NCBI RefSeq assembly: GCF_001678945.1
Contig: NZ_CP015124.1
Span: 2,332,001-2,396,000 of the forward strand
Direction of reading: 5' to 3'
DNA: 64,000 nt
From: Phaeobacter gallaeciensis
GTDB lineage: Bacteria; Pseudomonadota; Alphaproteobacteria; Rhodobacterales; Rhodobacteraceae
Shown here: piece by piece, positions 1 through 8,504 of the stretch
Position numbering within the stretch: position 1 is the first letter of the stretch
Layout of the letters: each line of letters opens with the position of its first letter
Program-made: the position numbers and the translations under genes
The notes under the pieces: generated by a model
What the model was told of the DNA's origin: nothing
Seen by the model: the letters and a program-made list of their open reading frames with translations, nothing else
Databases searched by the model: none

Positions 1-1960
1 CCTGCGCGGGGTGCAGGTAGCGGGTGTTGGAGTTCATCCGCTTCAGCTGATCCGCCGCCACCGCCTGAATGCGTGGGTGGGCATGGCCCACGTGCGGCAC
101 GTTGTTATAAGCATCGAGATAGGGCCGGCCCCATTCATCGAACAGATGGTGTTTCCAGCCCCGCAGCAGCATCACCGGATCGGAGTAGGTGAGGCTGAGA
201 TTGCCGCCAAAATGCGCGCGGCGCCCTTTCAGGACTTCACCCTTGTCGGTGGGCTGATAGCCGGTCTTGTCATCGGGCAGGTTCATCAGGGCCGCCGGGT
301 TGGGGCAGATCGCGTGCCACAGGTACATCTCGTCCGGGTCACCGACACCGGGCCAGTCGGCCTCGATCCCGTCGGTGGTCATCGCCAGCTGGAAATGCAC
401 ATGCGGTGCCCAACCGCCGTTCTGGGTGGGATCGCCCAAGCGGCAGAAGGCTTCGCCCCGCGCCACGGTGTCGCCGGGTTTCAGGCGGTCGCAGCACTCC
501 GGATCCAGATGGCCGTAAAGTGTGTAGAAGGTGTCTCCCGCCGGTGTCTCATGGCGCAGAATGATGGTGCCGCCATAGTCGAGGTGATGCGCGCGGTTCT
601 CGACGATGAAGACCTCGCCCGCCAGCGGCGCATATAGGGGAGCGCCCGCCGGGGCAAAGCCATCGACGCCCAGATGCACGGTGCGCCGGTTGCTGGCCTT
701 CCAGCGCCCCTTGCGAAAGGCGGGCGCGGTATAGATCAGCCGGGGTTCGTTGTAATAGCCCAGCCAGATGCCGGTGCCGTATTCCTCGCCGACGCGGGCG
801 GCTTCTTCCAGCGGCATATCGAACGGGTTCTGCGGCCAGGTGGCGTTTTCGACCGAGAGCGACCCCATCGGCACGTCGCTCAGGTCCGTGCCCATCAGGG
901 GAGCGAAATTGCCGCGTTCTGCATTTAGCCACGCCAGCACTCGATCGGCGCCCTCCACCACCGGCAGACCACAGGCGGCGCGCAGGCGGGCGTTCACCAG
1001 CTTGGCGTTCAGGTCAAAGCCTTCGAGGAACCGCCAAGCAGGCGCCTGCGAGATGGTCACGTAAGGATCATCGGGGTTCTCTGCGCCCATCAAGGTAGAG
1101 TTCACCACTGAGACCGCAAGCCGCGCCCGCAACAGCGGCCAGATCATGTCTACCTCCGCTGGGGTCAGTGGGCAGGCGGAATGATAGCCGGACACCAGCG
1201 CAGCCAGCGCGGCCTCGGGGTCGGGATGGTCCAGAACGATATAGGCGGCCGCGATCGCCAGATCGCAGACGCGCGGCGCGTTGCACATATCGCCAAGGTC
1301 GATGAGGCCGGATACCCGGCGCGGTTCGCTGAGTTCTCCCGATACGATGATATTGTAATCATTGGCATCATTGTGGATTGCCTGCTGCGGCAGCTTGGCA
1401 AGGTCGGGTGCCAGTTCGGCAAAGGCGCCATGAATATCGGTCAGCAGGGCCCTGCGGGCCGGATCGGCAATGCAATCCAGATCATCGGCAATCCACCCGG
1501 CCTGCATCAGGTTCCATTTGAAATCCCGCTCAAGGCCCGGATGCTGAAAATCCGCCAGCGCCGCGTTGGTCTTGCCCAGCACCGCGCCAACCTCGTGGAT
1601 CAGGCTGTCGGATTTCGGTGCCGCCTTGGCGTAGCAGCGGCCGGGCAGTTGGTTGATGACCCAGACCAGCCGTTCGGCGCCGGTTTCATCGGCAATCGCG
1701 CACATTGCGGCGCCGTTGCTGGCCCGGATCACGCGCGGGCAGGGCAGATCCGGCGCCGCCCTGGCTATATGGTCGAGGGCCTGCACCTGCATATCGACCA
1801 GATCCTGCGCGCAGCCGGGGCGCATCGCCTTGACGATATAGCCGGAGCCATCCGCCGCCAGCGCCAGAAAGTTCAGATCGTATTCGCCATCAAGGCGGGT
1901 TAGCTCCGCCTCGATCCCCCAATGTGCCGCAAATGCGGCTGCCCAATGCGCCTGTGTCAT
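1..1960 (-). CDS. Kinase / M23 peptidase / class III aminotransferase fusion (3' part missing)
   Basis: The 653 visible residues hold two complete domains and the start of a third. Residues about 1-330 are an APH/choline-kinase fold with the catalytic set H196-N-D198 and N203, followed by an IDLGD metal-binding motif. Residues about 410-540 are an M23 (LytM) metallopeptidase-like domain that keeps the zinc motifs HxxxD (H429, D433) and HxH (H520, H522). From about 570 the sequence turns into the N-terminus of a class III PLP aminotransferase (NNVPHVGHAHPRI) and leaves the window before the PLP lysine. The ATG at 1960 follows a GGGGGG tract. Fusions of this architecture are known in proteobacteria; the aminotransferase part belongs with the AGXT2L-like enzymes, some of which are phospho-lyases on phosphoethanolamine or phosphohydroxylysine, which would suit a kinase partner. 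The substrate is not shown by the sequence. Confidence 0.85.
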   Translation of the reverse strand, partial: MTQAHWAAAFAAHWGIEAELTRLDGEYDLNFLALAADGSGYIVKAMRPGCAQDLVDMQVQALDHIARAAPDLPCPRVIRASNGAAMCAIADETGAERLVWVINQLPGRCYAKAAPKSDSLIHEVGAVLGKTNAALADFQHPGLERDFKWNLMQAGWIADDLDCIADPARRALLTDIHGAFAELAPDLAKLPQQAIHNDANDYNIIVSGELSEPRRVSGLIDLGDMCNAPRVCDLAIAAAYIVLDHPDPEAALAALVSGYHSACPLTPAEVDMIWPLLRARLAVSVVNSTLMGAENPDDPYVTISQAPAWRFLEGFDLNAKLVNARLRAACGLPVVEGADRVLAWLNAERGNFAPLMGTDLSDVPMGSLSVENATWPQNPFDMPLEEAARVGEEYGTGIWLGYYNEPRLIYTAPAFRKGRWKASNRRTVHLGVDGFAPAGAPLYAPLAGEVFIVENRAHHLDYGGTIILRHETPAGDTFYTLYGHLDPECCDRLKPGDTVARGEAFCRLGDPTQNGGWAPHVHFQLAMTTDGIEADWPGVGDPDEMYLWHAICPNPAALMNLPDDKTGYQPTDKGEVLKGRRAHFGGNLSLTYSDPVMLLRGWKHHLFDEWGRPYLDAYNNVPHVGHAHPRIQAVAADQLKRMNSNTRYLHPAQ

Positions 1961-2027
1961 AAAACCCCCCGATCCGCCGCTTCGGCGGTAACCCAATATT
2001 GGATCCTATTTGAACCGGGGCGCGGCG

Positions 2028-3089
2028 TTAGTCCACCCAGCCTTTCAAATTCTGTTCGATGACACCGGCCAGTGCTGCGATGTGATCGTCATCATCGTTG
2101 AGGCAGGGGATATAGAGGAAGTCCTCGCCACCCGCCTCTTCAAAGCTTTCCTTGATCTCTTCGTTGATCTCTTCGAGCGTTTCGATGCAGTCGGCAGAGA
2201 ATGCCGGGGCGATCACGGCGATGTTCTTTTTGCCTTCCTTGGCCAGCGTGGCGACGTGGTCAACGGTATAGGGTTTCAGCCATTCCTCGGGGCCAAAGAC
2301 CGATTGGAAGGTCGTCGTAATCTGGGTGTCTTCCCAGCCAAGGCGTTCCTTCAGAAGGCGCGTCGTTTTCTGGCACTGGCAGTGGTAGGGATCGCCCTGC
2401 ATCAGATAGCGTTTCGGCATCCCGTGGTAGGATACGACCAGAATATCGGGGCGACTCGACGCCTTGGCGTAGGCCTCTTCGACGGAACGCGCCAGCGCAT
2501 CGATATAGGCGGGTTCGTCGAAATAGGCGGGAATGGTGCGGGCGGCGGGCTGCCAGGTTTCTTCCATCAGAGCGCGGAAGAACTGGTCATTCGCGGTGCC
2601 CGATGTGGCGCCGGCATATTGTGGATAGAGCGGCACGAACAGGATCTTCTGGCAGCCCGCCTTGACCATTTCGCGGACCTTGGACTTGGTCGACGGGTTG
2701 CCATAGCGCATGCAGAAATCGACCATGACCTGATCGCCATACCGGTCGGACATCACCTTTGCCATCTTGGCGGTCTGGTCCTTGGTGATGGTCATCAGCG
2801 GGCTTTCGCCCTTGTCGTGGTTCCAGATGGATTTATAGGCCTCGCCCGAACTGAACGGACGTTTGGTCAGGATGATCAGCTGCAACAGCGGCTGCCATTT
2901 CCACGACGGGTAGTCGATCACCCGCTTGTCCGACAGGAATTCGCTCAGATAGCGGCGCATGGGCCAGTAGCTATAGTCATCCGGGGTGCCGAGGTTCGCA
3001 AGCAGAATGCCCACCTTTTCCGGCTGCACCTTGGGGTGGTCGGCAGGAGCATGAACAGGGCATTTTGCAGTTGAGGTCGAATCCAGCAT
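2028..3089 (-). CDS. hemH: Ferrochelatase
   Basis: Inserts Fe2+ into protoporphyrin IX, the last step of protoheme synthesis, at the inner membrane. The 353-residue protein has the family start (VGILLANLGTPD), the SYHGMPKRY motif with the catalytic histidine, and the late FSADCIETLEEI segment typical of the class. The reading frame is open to a TTG at 3152, but the ATG at 3089 is preceded by AGGA nine bases upstream and gives the usual family length, so I chose it. It is transcribed alone on the minus strand; the fusion gene downstream is also on the minus strand, 67 bp away. Confidence 0.96.
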   Translation of the reverse strand: MLDSTSTAKCPVHAPADHPKVQPEKVGILLANLGTPDDYSYWPMRRYLSEFLSDKRVIDYPSWKWQPLLQLIILTKRPFSSGEAYKSIWNHDKGESPLMTITKDQTAKMAKVMSDRYGDQVMVDFCMRYGNPSTKSKVREMVKAGCQKILFVPLYPQYAGATSGTANDQFFRALMEETWQPAARTIPAYFDEPAYIDALARSVEEAYAKASSRPDILVVSYHGMPKRYLMQGDPYHCQCQKTTRLLKERLGWEDTQITTTFQSVFGPEEWLKPYTVDHVATLAKEGKKNIAVIAPAFSADCIETLEEINEEIKESFEEAGGEDFLYIPCLNDDDDHIAALAGVIEQNLKGWVD

Positions 3090-3214
3090 TGATGTGTCCT
3101 GTGCGGTTGAGGCTTTGTGTTTCGGCGCAATAGTAATGGCATACGCGGTCAAAGACCAATCGGATCAAATTTGTGCAGCCATCGCGTTTGCCTATTGTCC
3201 GCAGTGGCGCGGGC

Positions 3215-4045
3215 CTAGTCGGGCAGCTTGGTTTCCGGCACTTTCAGGGCATCCGCCAGCCGCATCTGGGCCGAGCCGGGGCGCAGCGGTTTCTGCTGGC
3301 TTTCAGAGGGCGACCAGCCGGTCAGGCAGATGAGTTCGAAACTGGCGGGCAGGCGGCCGGTCTCGGTCTCGAAGTGCTGGCGATAGATCTCTTCGGCACG
3401 GTGGAACAGGCGGCGCGGGACCGGGCGTTTCAGGCGGGATGTCAGGGCGTTGGTTTCCCCCATGTCCCGCAATTCGCGCATCAGATGCATCAGGTCGCGG
3501 TATTCCGCCGTCAGCGGCACCACATCGGCCACCGGCAAGGCGAACCCGGCCCGTTGCAGCAGGGCGCCCAGATCGCGGACCTCGCCCATCGGGGCGATAC
3601 GCGGAGACAACCCGCCCAGTACCTCGGTTTCTGCTCCGGCCAGCGCCACGCGCAGCTCCTGCAATGTCTGCCCGCCCAGCATCACCGCCAGCAGCAACCC
3701 GTCTTCCTTCAGGGCGCGGCGGCACTGGATCAGCTGGCCGACCGGATCATTGGCCCAGTGCAGGCCCATGGCATGGATCACCACGTCATGGGCGCCGGGT
3801 TGCAGATCCAGAACATCGTCGTCTGCAACGCAGGTCGCACCGCCCAGGGCACCGTCCCAAATCTCCGCAAAAGGAGACACCACCGCAGGGGCGGTAAAGG
3901 TTCTGTTAACCATGCTGAGGCGATCTTCGACCTCGTCCCGTGCCATCTGGTGCAGGAACAGGGCCTCTTGCTGCCGCCGGGCCCGATGCGCTGCCAAAGC
4001 CTGCCTGTCAAACAGCTGTGGCTGGTGTTGTGTGTTTTGCGTCAT
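3215..4045 (-). CDS. NDUFAF5/BioC-like SAM-dependent methyltransferase-fold protein
   Basis: A 276-residue class I methyltransferase-fold protein. The N-terminus has the LFDRQALAAHRAR segment and the middle the MGLHWANDPVGQL segment found in alphaproteobacterial relatives of mitochondrial NDUFAF5, the complex I assembly factor that hydroxylates an arginine in NDUFS7. The glycine-rich SAM loop is not the canonical one. Known of the family: the bacterial ancestors probably act on NuoB. The assignment is by family resemblance only; a BioC-type role in biotin synthesis is the alternative, but no bio genes are nearby. It diverges from comF with only 14 bp between start codons, and no Shine-Dalgarno is visible before its ATG. 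Confidence 0.75.
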   Translation of the reverse strand: MTQNTQHQPQLFDRQALAAHRARRQQEALFLHQMARDEVEDRLSMVNRTFTAPAVVSPFAEIWDGALGGATCVADDDVLDLQPGAHDVVIHAMGLHWANDPVGQLIQCRRALKEDGLLLAVMLGGQTLQELRVALAGAETEVLGGLSPRIAPMGEVRDLGALLQRAGFALPVADVVPLTAEYRDLMHLMRELRDMGETNALTSRLKRPVPRRLFHRAEEIYRQHFETETGRLPASFELICLTGWSPSESQQKPLRPGSAQMRLADALKVPETKLPD

Positions 4046-4059
4046 GGGGGGCTACTTAA

Positions 4060-4788
4060 ATGCTGTTGGCGCAGTTTCAAACCGCTGTTTCACTGATCTA
4101 TCCGCCACGCTGTCTGGGCTGCGGCGGGCTGGTCGGACAGGACGCGGGCCTGTGCGGTCCCTGCTGGCGCGAGACGGAGTTCATTTCCGGCACGGTTTGC
4201 GAAGGCTGCGGGGTGCCCCTGCCCGGGGAGAGCGACGGATTTCGCATCGAATGCGATGATTGCATGGCGACCCCCCGCCCGTGGAGCCAAGGCCGTGCCG
4301 CGCTTGTCTATGGCGGTAAGGCGCGCGAGCTGGTGCTGGCGCTGAAACATGGGGACCGGCTTGATATTGCTACTCCGGCGGCGGCCTGGATGGCGCGGGT
4401 GGCGGAACCTTTGCTGCAGGATAGTCCGCTGGTCTGCCCGGTGCCCCTGCACTGGAGCCGACTTCTGAAACGCCGCTACAATCAGTCCGCCGTGCTGGCC
4501 AGGGCGCTGGCACACCGCGCTGGGCTGCAATATTGCCCCGATCTGCTGCGCCGCCACCGCAGAACGCCGTCATTGGACGGGCTGTCGCGCGCCGAACGGT
4601 TCCGGCTGTTGGGCGATGTGATCGGGGTGCCGCCGCGCAAGGCGCCTGCCTTGAGCGGTCGCAACGTCTTGTTGGTGGATGATGTGATGACCTCCGGGGC
4701 GACCCTGTCGGCCTGCGCCGATGCCTGCCTGCGCGCTGGTGCGGAAGAGGTGCGGATCGTCGTTCTGGCCCGCGTCACGCATGCGTGA
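4060..4788 (+). CDS. comF: ComF family phosphoribosyltransferase-like protein
   Basis: A 242-residue protein with an N-terminal zinc-finger region of paired cysteines (CLGCGG, CGPC, CEGCG, CDDC) and a C-terminal type I phosphoribosyltransferase domain whose PRPP loop is VLLVDDVMTSGAT at about 203-215. ComF/GntX proteins are linked to DNA uptake in naturally competent bacteria, but are widespread and their enzymatic substrate is unclear. A GGGGGG tract at 4046-4051 serves as ribosome binding site. First gene of a likely run comF-grxC-nitrilase-marR. Confidence 0.92.
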   Translation: MLLAQFQTAVSLIYPPRCLGCGGLVGQDAGLCGPCWRETEFISGTVCEGCGVPLPGESDGFRIECDDCMATPRPWSQGRAALVYGGKARELVLALKHGDRLDIATPAAAWMARVAEPLLQDSPLVCPVPLHWSRLLKRRYNQSAVLARALAHRAGLQYCPDLLRRHRRTPSLDGLSRAERFRLLGDVIGVPPRKAPALSGRNVLLVDDVMTSGATLSACADACLRAGAEEVRIVVLARVTHA

Positions 4789-4874
4789 CCGCCTGACCGG
4801 TGCCTCTGGCAAAGATTGCAATGCGGCCCCATATCCCTCACAAACGCAAAAACCCGAATATATTGGAGACCTGC

Positions 4875-5132
4875 ATGAAACCGGTGGAAATCTACACCTC
4901 GCCCCTGTGCGGCTTTTGCCACGCCGCAAAACGGCTTTTGAACCAGAAGGGTGTGACCTTTTCCGAGGTCGACGTTATGATGAACCCGAAACGCAAACCT
5001 GAAATGATCCAGCGCGCGAACGGGGGCCGCACGGTGCCGCAGATTTTCATCGGCGACACGCATGTGGGCGGTTGTGATGAGCTTTACGCGCTTGAACAGG
5101 CCGGCAAACTGGATCAGTTGCTGTCCGCCTGA
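4875..5132 (+). CDS. grxC: Glutaredoxin 3
   Basis: An 85-residue dithiol glutaredoxin with active site C12-G-F-C15 and the TVPQIFIG cis-proline segment that binds glutathione; the GGCDEL motif near the end completes the fold. It reduces disulfides and mixed glutathione disulfides in the cytosol. The frame is open from 4800, but the ATG at 4875, preceded by GGAGA, gives the standard length and the MKPVEIYTSPLC start. It lies 86 bp after comF and 17 bp before the nitrilase gene, so all are probably co-transcribed. Confidence 0.95.
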   Translation: MKPVEIYTSPLCGFCHAAKRLLNQKGVTFSEVDVMMNPKRKPEMIQRANGGRTVPQIFIGDTHVGGCDELYALEQAGKLDQLLSA

Positions 5133-5149
5133 AACCGGAGACCCACCTG

Positions 5150-5980
5150 ATGCGCGCAGCCCTGTTGCAGATGACCTCAAGCGATGATCCAGCCGAGAAT
5201 CTGGACAGCGTGCGCGCCATGATGGCCACAGCGGTGGCCGAGGGCGCCGGTTTCGTGCTGACGCCCGAGGTCACCAATTGCCTTTCGACCAGCCGCGCGC
5301 ATCAGAAAGCCGTCCTGCATCACGAAGAAGACGATCCGACCCTGGCTGCCCTGCGCGACGAGGCCGCGAAACTGGGCGTCTGGATGGTGCTCGGCTCGCT
5401 CGGCATCAAGACCCACGATGCGGATGGGCGCTTTGCCAATCGCCAGTTCCTGATCGGCCCCGATGGCGGGATCGTCGCCCGCTATGACAAGATCCACATG
5501 TTCGATGTGGAGGTCACGCCTGAGGAAACCTACCGCGAATCGGATGGCTATCGCCCCGGCACCCGCGCGGTGCTGGCAGAGACTCCCTTTGCCAGGATCG
5601 GCATGACCATCTGCTACGATGTGCGCTTTCCCCATCTGCACCGGACGCTGGCGCAGGCCGGGGCGCAGGTGCTGACGGTTCCGGCAGCATTTTCCCACGT
5701 GACTGGCGCCGCCCATTGGCACACGCTGCTGCAGGCCCGCGCGATCGAAACCGGCTGCTACGTGCTGGCGCCTGCCCAGACCGGCACCCATCCAGCCAGC
5801 CGGGGCGCATCGCGCCGCACATTCGGGCATTCGCTGGTTGTGGCGCCCTGGGGAGAGATTCTGGCGGATGCCGGGACCGATCCCGGGGTTGTCTGCGTTG
5901 ATCTTGATATGGGAAAAGTGGCAGAAGCACGCAAGCGCGTTCCCGCGCTGACCCATGATCGAGAGTTCGACGGACCCTGA
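5150..5980 (+). CDS. Carbon-nitrogen hydrolase, Nit/omega-amidase type
   Basis: A 276-residue nitrilase-superfamily enzyme with the complete Glu-Lys-Cys triad: E40 (LTPEV), K114 (YDKIHMFD) and C155 (ICYDVRFP). The DKIHMFDVEV and YDVRFPHLHR stretches match the Nit1/Nit2 branch, whose members hydrolyse deaminated glutathione or alpha-ketoglutaramate. Its place directly after glutaredoxin suits a glutathione-repair role, but that is inference. It ends in a TGATG overlap with the MarR gene, indicating translational coupling. Confidence 0.88.
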   Translation: MRAALLQMTSSDDPAENLDSVRAMMATAVAEGAGFVLTPEVTNCLSTSRAHQKAVLHHEEDDPTLAALRDEAAKLGVWMVLGSLGIKTHDADGRFANRQFLIGPDGGIVARYDKIHMFDVEVTPEETYRESDGYRPGTRAVLAETPFARIGMTICYDVRFPHLHRTLAQAGAQVLTVPAAFSHVTGAAHWHTLLQARAIETGCYVLAPAQTGTHPASRGASRRTFGHSLVVAPWGEILADAGTDPGVVCVDLDMGKVAEARKRVPALTHDREFDGP

Positions 5981-6417
5981 TGGAAGAATCACATTCTCTG
6001 GCCGTTTCGCTGTTCAGTGAAATCCTGATGGCCGACCAGCTGGCGCGTTCGCGGCTGGGCAAGGCCCTGCCCAAGGGAATGGAACTGTCGCATTTTTCGG
6101 TTCTGAACCATCTGGCACGGGCCGGGCTGGAACGCTCTCCGGCGCAGCTGGCGAAGGCGTTTCACGTCACCCGCGGTGCCATGACCAATACGCTGAACAA
6201 GCTGGAGATGGCGGGTTATGTGCATATCCGCCCCGACTGGGATGATGCCCGACGCAAGATGGTGGCGATCAGCCCCGCGGGCAGGCAGGCGCGCGATGCG
6301 GCGCTGGCCAGTATCGTGCCGGTAATCTCCGAAGTGGTGGATGAGCTGGGCGGCGACCGGGTGCGTGCCGCACTTCCGATCCTGCGGGAGTTGCGCAGCA
6401 AGCTGGAAGACGACTAA
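5980..6417 (+). CDS. MarR family transcriptional regulator
   Basis: A 145-residue winged-helix protein. The recognition region (FHVTRGAMTNTLNKLE) is followed by the wing (GYVHIRPDWDDARRKMVAIS), the usual MarR order. Its ATG overlaps the stop of the nitrilase gene by one base, so it is the last gene of the comF-grxC-nitrilase run. The ligand and targets are not visible; autoregulation or control of the upstream genes is possible. Confidence 0.9.
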   Translation: MEESHSLAVSLFSEILMADQLARSRLGKALPKGMELSHFSVLNHLARAGLERSPAQLAKAFHVTRGAMTNTLNKLEMAGYVHIRPDWDDARRKMVAISPAGRQARDAALASIVPVISEVVDELGGDRVRAALPILRELRSKLEDD

Positions 6418-6459
6418 GCGCCGCCCGGTGCGGCCTCCATGCCCTTGCGTTTTCCTATG

Positions 6460-6496
6460 CCCCAAAAAGAAAGGGATGCCGTGTAACGGGCATCCC
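6460..6496 (-). terminator. Rho-independent terminator read on the minus strand
   Basis: Stem GGGATGCC / GGCATCCC (6473-6480 with 6489-6496), perfect over 8 bp. In the minus-strand reading it is followed by TTTCTTTTT. The plus-strand side has no T tract, so it does not serve the marR gene. It ends either the ubiG transcript or a separate small RNA. Confidence 0.75.
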
Positions 6497-6630
6497 TGTC
6501 TCAATTTCCCATACGGCCGCGTGAGTGGTGGCAGCGATCATTTCGCATTGCGCCGATAGGCCATCGGGTACAGCATTCACTCTGTTAAGGGCCAAGGCCC
6601 GGTATCGGTCAGACTAAAACCCAACCGATC
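6465..6630 (-). ncRNA. Candidate small RNA or ubiG 3'-UTR-derived RNA
   Basis: The 307-bp gap between marR and ubiG holds on the minus strand a promoter-like pair (CTTGGC at 6665-6660, 16-base spacer, TATAAA at 6643-6638), about 165 bases of sequence and a strong terminator. The stretch has internal inverted segments (GGGCC near GGCCC at about 6588-6600) and a 12-codon open frame. No Rfam family is recognised. Alternatively it is simply the 3' UTR of ubiG. Transcription is inferred, not shown. Confidence 0.4.
6538..6576 (-). CDS. Possible micro-ORF of 12 codons inside the candidate RNA
   Basis: ATG at 6576 opens MLYPMAYRRNAK and stops with TGA at 6538. The upstream bases (CAGAGTGA) form only a weak ribosome binding site. 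It could be a leader or dual-function peptide, or chance. Included only because it sits inside the promoter/terminator-bounded stretch. Confidence 0.15.
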   Translation of the reverse strand: MLYPMAYRRNAK

Positions 6631-6683
6631 GGACGGTTTTATACTAAATCGAGTCAAACGCCAAGTACGCAGAGGGATTAGGT

Positions 6684-6718
6684 CTCCTATACGAAAGGAT
6701 AGGAGGCGGTTATCCGCC
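6684..6718 (-). other. Two adjacent hairpins just after ubiG
   Basis: CTCCTAT/ATAGGAG (6684-6690 with 6699-6705, 8-base loop) and GGCGG/CCGCC (6705-6709 with 6714-6718) lie within 7-41 bases of the ubiG stop codon. Neither has a T tract, so they look like 3'-end stabilising structures rather than terminators. Confidence 0.45.
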
Positions 6719-6724
6719 ACCTTG

Positions 6725-7474
6725 TTATGCGGTGGGTTTGGTGCTGGCCGTGACGTAGTTGACCGAAAGATCGCGCGGAGAAATCGACCAGCCCCAGGTC
6801 ACCGGGTTGAACACGAACCCCTTACGGTCGACTGGCTCCAGCCCCGCCTTGCGCAGCAGCTCGAACAGCTCGTCCGGGGTGATGAATTTATTCCATTCAT
6901 GCGTGCCGCGCGGCAGCCAGCGCATCACCACCTCGGCGCCAAAGATGGCCATGACATAGCTTTTGGGATTGCGGTTGATGGTGGAACAGATCTGCAAGCC
7001 GCCAGGTTTCAGCAACTCCCGCGTTGCGGTCAGATAACTCAGCGGATCGGCCACATGTTCAACCACCTCCATGTTGAGAACCACGTCGAACTGTTCACCG
7101 GCTTCGGCCAGGGCCTCGGCAGTGGTGTGGCGGTAATCGATGGTAAGGCCGGATTGTTCCGCATGAATCCGCGCCACCGGCAGGTTCCCGGCGGCAGCAT
7201 CGGCCCCCACGACCTCGGCGCCAAGGCGCGCCATCGGTTCCGACAACAGCCCGCCGCCGCAGCCAATGTCGAGAAGGCGCAGGCCCCTGAATGGCTCCGG
7301 CTGCGTCAGATCACGGCCGAATTCCCCGGCGATCTGCTGGGTGATGTAATCAAGCCGACAGGGATTCAGCATATGCAATGGCTTGAACTTGCCGTTGGGA
7401 TCCCACCACTCCGCGGCCATTGCTTCGAATTTGGCGATCTCGGACGGGTCTACCGTGGACTGAGGCGCTTGCAT
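6725..7474 (-). CDS. ubiG: Ubiquinone biosynthesis O-methyltransferase UbiG
   Basis: A 249-residue SAM-dependent methyltransferase carrying out both O-methylations of ubiquinone synthesis. It has the UbiG N-terminus ([19 protein letters not shown]), SAM motif [10 protein letters not shown] at about 67-75, the NMEVVEHV motif, and the WLPRGTHEW segment typical of UbiG. The frame extends to 7531, overlapping pip, but the ATG at 7474 with GGAG upstream gives the family length. It diverges from pip, 49 bp between starts. Confidence 0.96.
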   Translation of the reverse strand: MQAPQSTVDPSEIAKFEAMAAEWWDPNGKFKPLHMLNPCRLDYITQQIAGEFGRDLTQPEPFRGLRLLDIGCGGGLLSEPMARLGAEVVGADAAAGNLPVARIHAEQSGLTIDYRHTTAEALAEAGEQFDVVLNMEVVEHVADPLSYLTATRELLKPGGLQICSTINRNPKSYVMAIFGAEVVMRWLPRGTHEWNKFITPDELFELLRKAGLEPVDRKGFVFNPVTWGWSISPRDLSVNYVTASTKPTA

Positions 7475-7523
7475 TCCTGTCTCCGTGTGTTCTTTTGTGT
7501 CTAACAGACTAGTTAGGTCAGTA

Positions 7524-8504
7524 ATGGACAAATACTCGGACCAAAAGCGCGCAGTGCAGTATCTTTATCCTCCGGTCGATGCCTACGACCAGCGTATGCT
7601 GGATGTGGGGCAGGGCCACAGCATTTATGTTGAGCAATCGGGCAACCCCAAGGGCATTCCGGTGATTGTCTGTCATGGTGGTCCCGGCGGCGGCAGCAGC
7701 CCGGCGATGCGGCGCTATTTCGATCCCAATATCTATCGGGTGATTCTTTTTGATCAGCGCGGCTGCGGCCGCTCGCGTCCCCATGCCTCTTGCGAGGATA
7801 ACACCACCTGGCATCTGGTTGCCGATATGGAGGAGATCCGCCGCCTGCTGGAGATCGACAGCTGGCTATTGTTCGGTGGCAGCTGGGGGGCGACGCTGGC
7901 GCTGATTTATGCGCAGACGCACCCGGAGCGCGTGCAGCACATCATCCTGCGCGGTGTCTTCCTGATGACACAAAGCGAACTCGACTGGTTTTACGGGGGC
8001 GGCGCCGGGCGGTTCTGGCCGGAAACCTGGGCGCGGTTTGTCGCGCTGGTCCCGCATGACGAGCGGCACGATATGATCGCCGCTTATAACAAGCGCCTGT
8101 TTTCCGGCGATGTGAACGAGGAAATCCGATTCGGTCGTGCCTGGTCATCCTGGGAGAACGCCCTGGCCTCGGTCCATTCTAACGGTCATGGCGGCGAAAG
8201 CCCCGGCGATTATGCCCGCGCTTTTGCCCGGCTGGAAAACCACTATTTCATCAATGGCGGTTTTCTGGATTTCGATGGGCAGATCCTCGCCAATATGGGG
8301 CGGATTTCCCATATTCCGGGCATCATCGTGCAGGGCCGTTACGACATGATCTGCCCGCCGACCTCGGCCTGGCGCCTGAACGAGCTGTGGCCAAATGCCG
8401 AGTTGAAAATGATCCGCAATGCAGGTCATGCCTTGTCGGAGCCGGGAATCAGTGCCGAACTGGTGCGCACGATGGACCGGATTGCCGAGGAGATGCTGCC
8501 ATGA
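7524..8504 (+). CDS. pip: Proline iminopeptidase
   Basis: A 326-residue alpha/beta hydrolase of family S33 that removes N-terminal proline from peptides in the cytosol. The oxyanion motif HGGPGGG is at 51-57, the nucleophile S120 lies in GGSWGATL, and the late NAGHALSEP carries the catalytic histidine. The ATG at 7524 was preferred over an upstream one at 7485 because the conserved [14 protein letters not shown] segment then sits at the normal distance from the start. Its stop overlaps the next start as ATGA. Confidence 0.94.
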   Translation: MDKYSDQKRAVQYLYPPVDAYDQRMLDVGQGHSIYVEQSGNPKGIPVIVCHGGPGGGSSPAMRRYFDPNIYRVILFDQRGCGRSRPHASCEDNTTWHLVADMEEIRRLLEIDSWLLFGGSWGATLALIYAQTHPERVQHIILRGVFLMTQSELDWFYGGGAGRFWPETWARFVALVPHDERHDMIAAYNKRLFSGDVNEEIRFGRAWSSWENALASVHSNGHGGESPGDYARAFARLENHYFINGGFLDFDGQILANMGRISHIPGIIVQGRYDMICPPTSAWRLNELWPNAELKMIRNAGHALSEPGISAELVRTMDRIAEEMLP

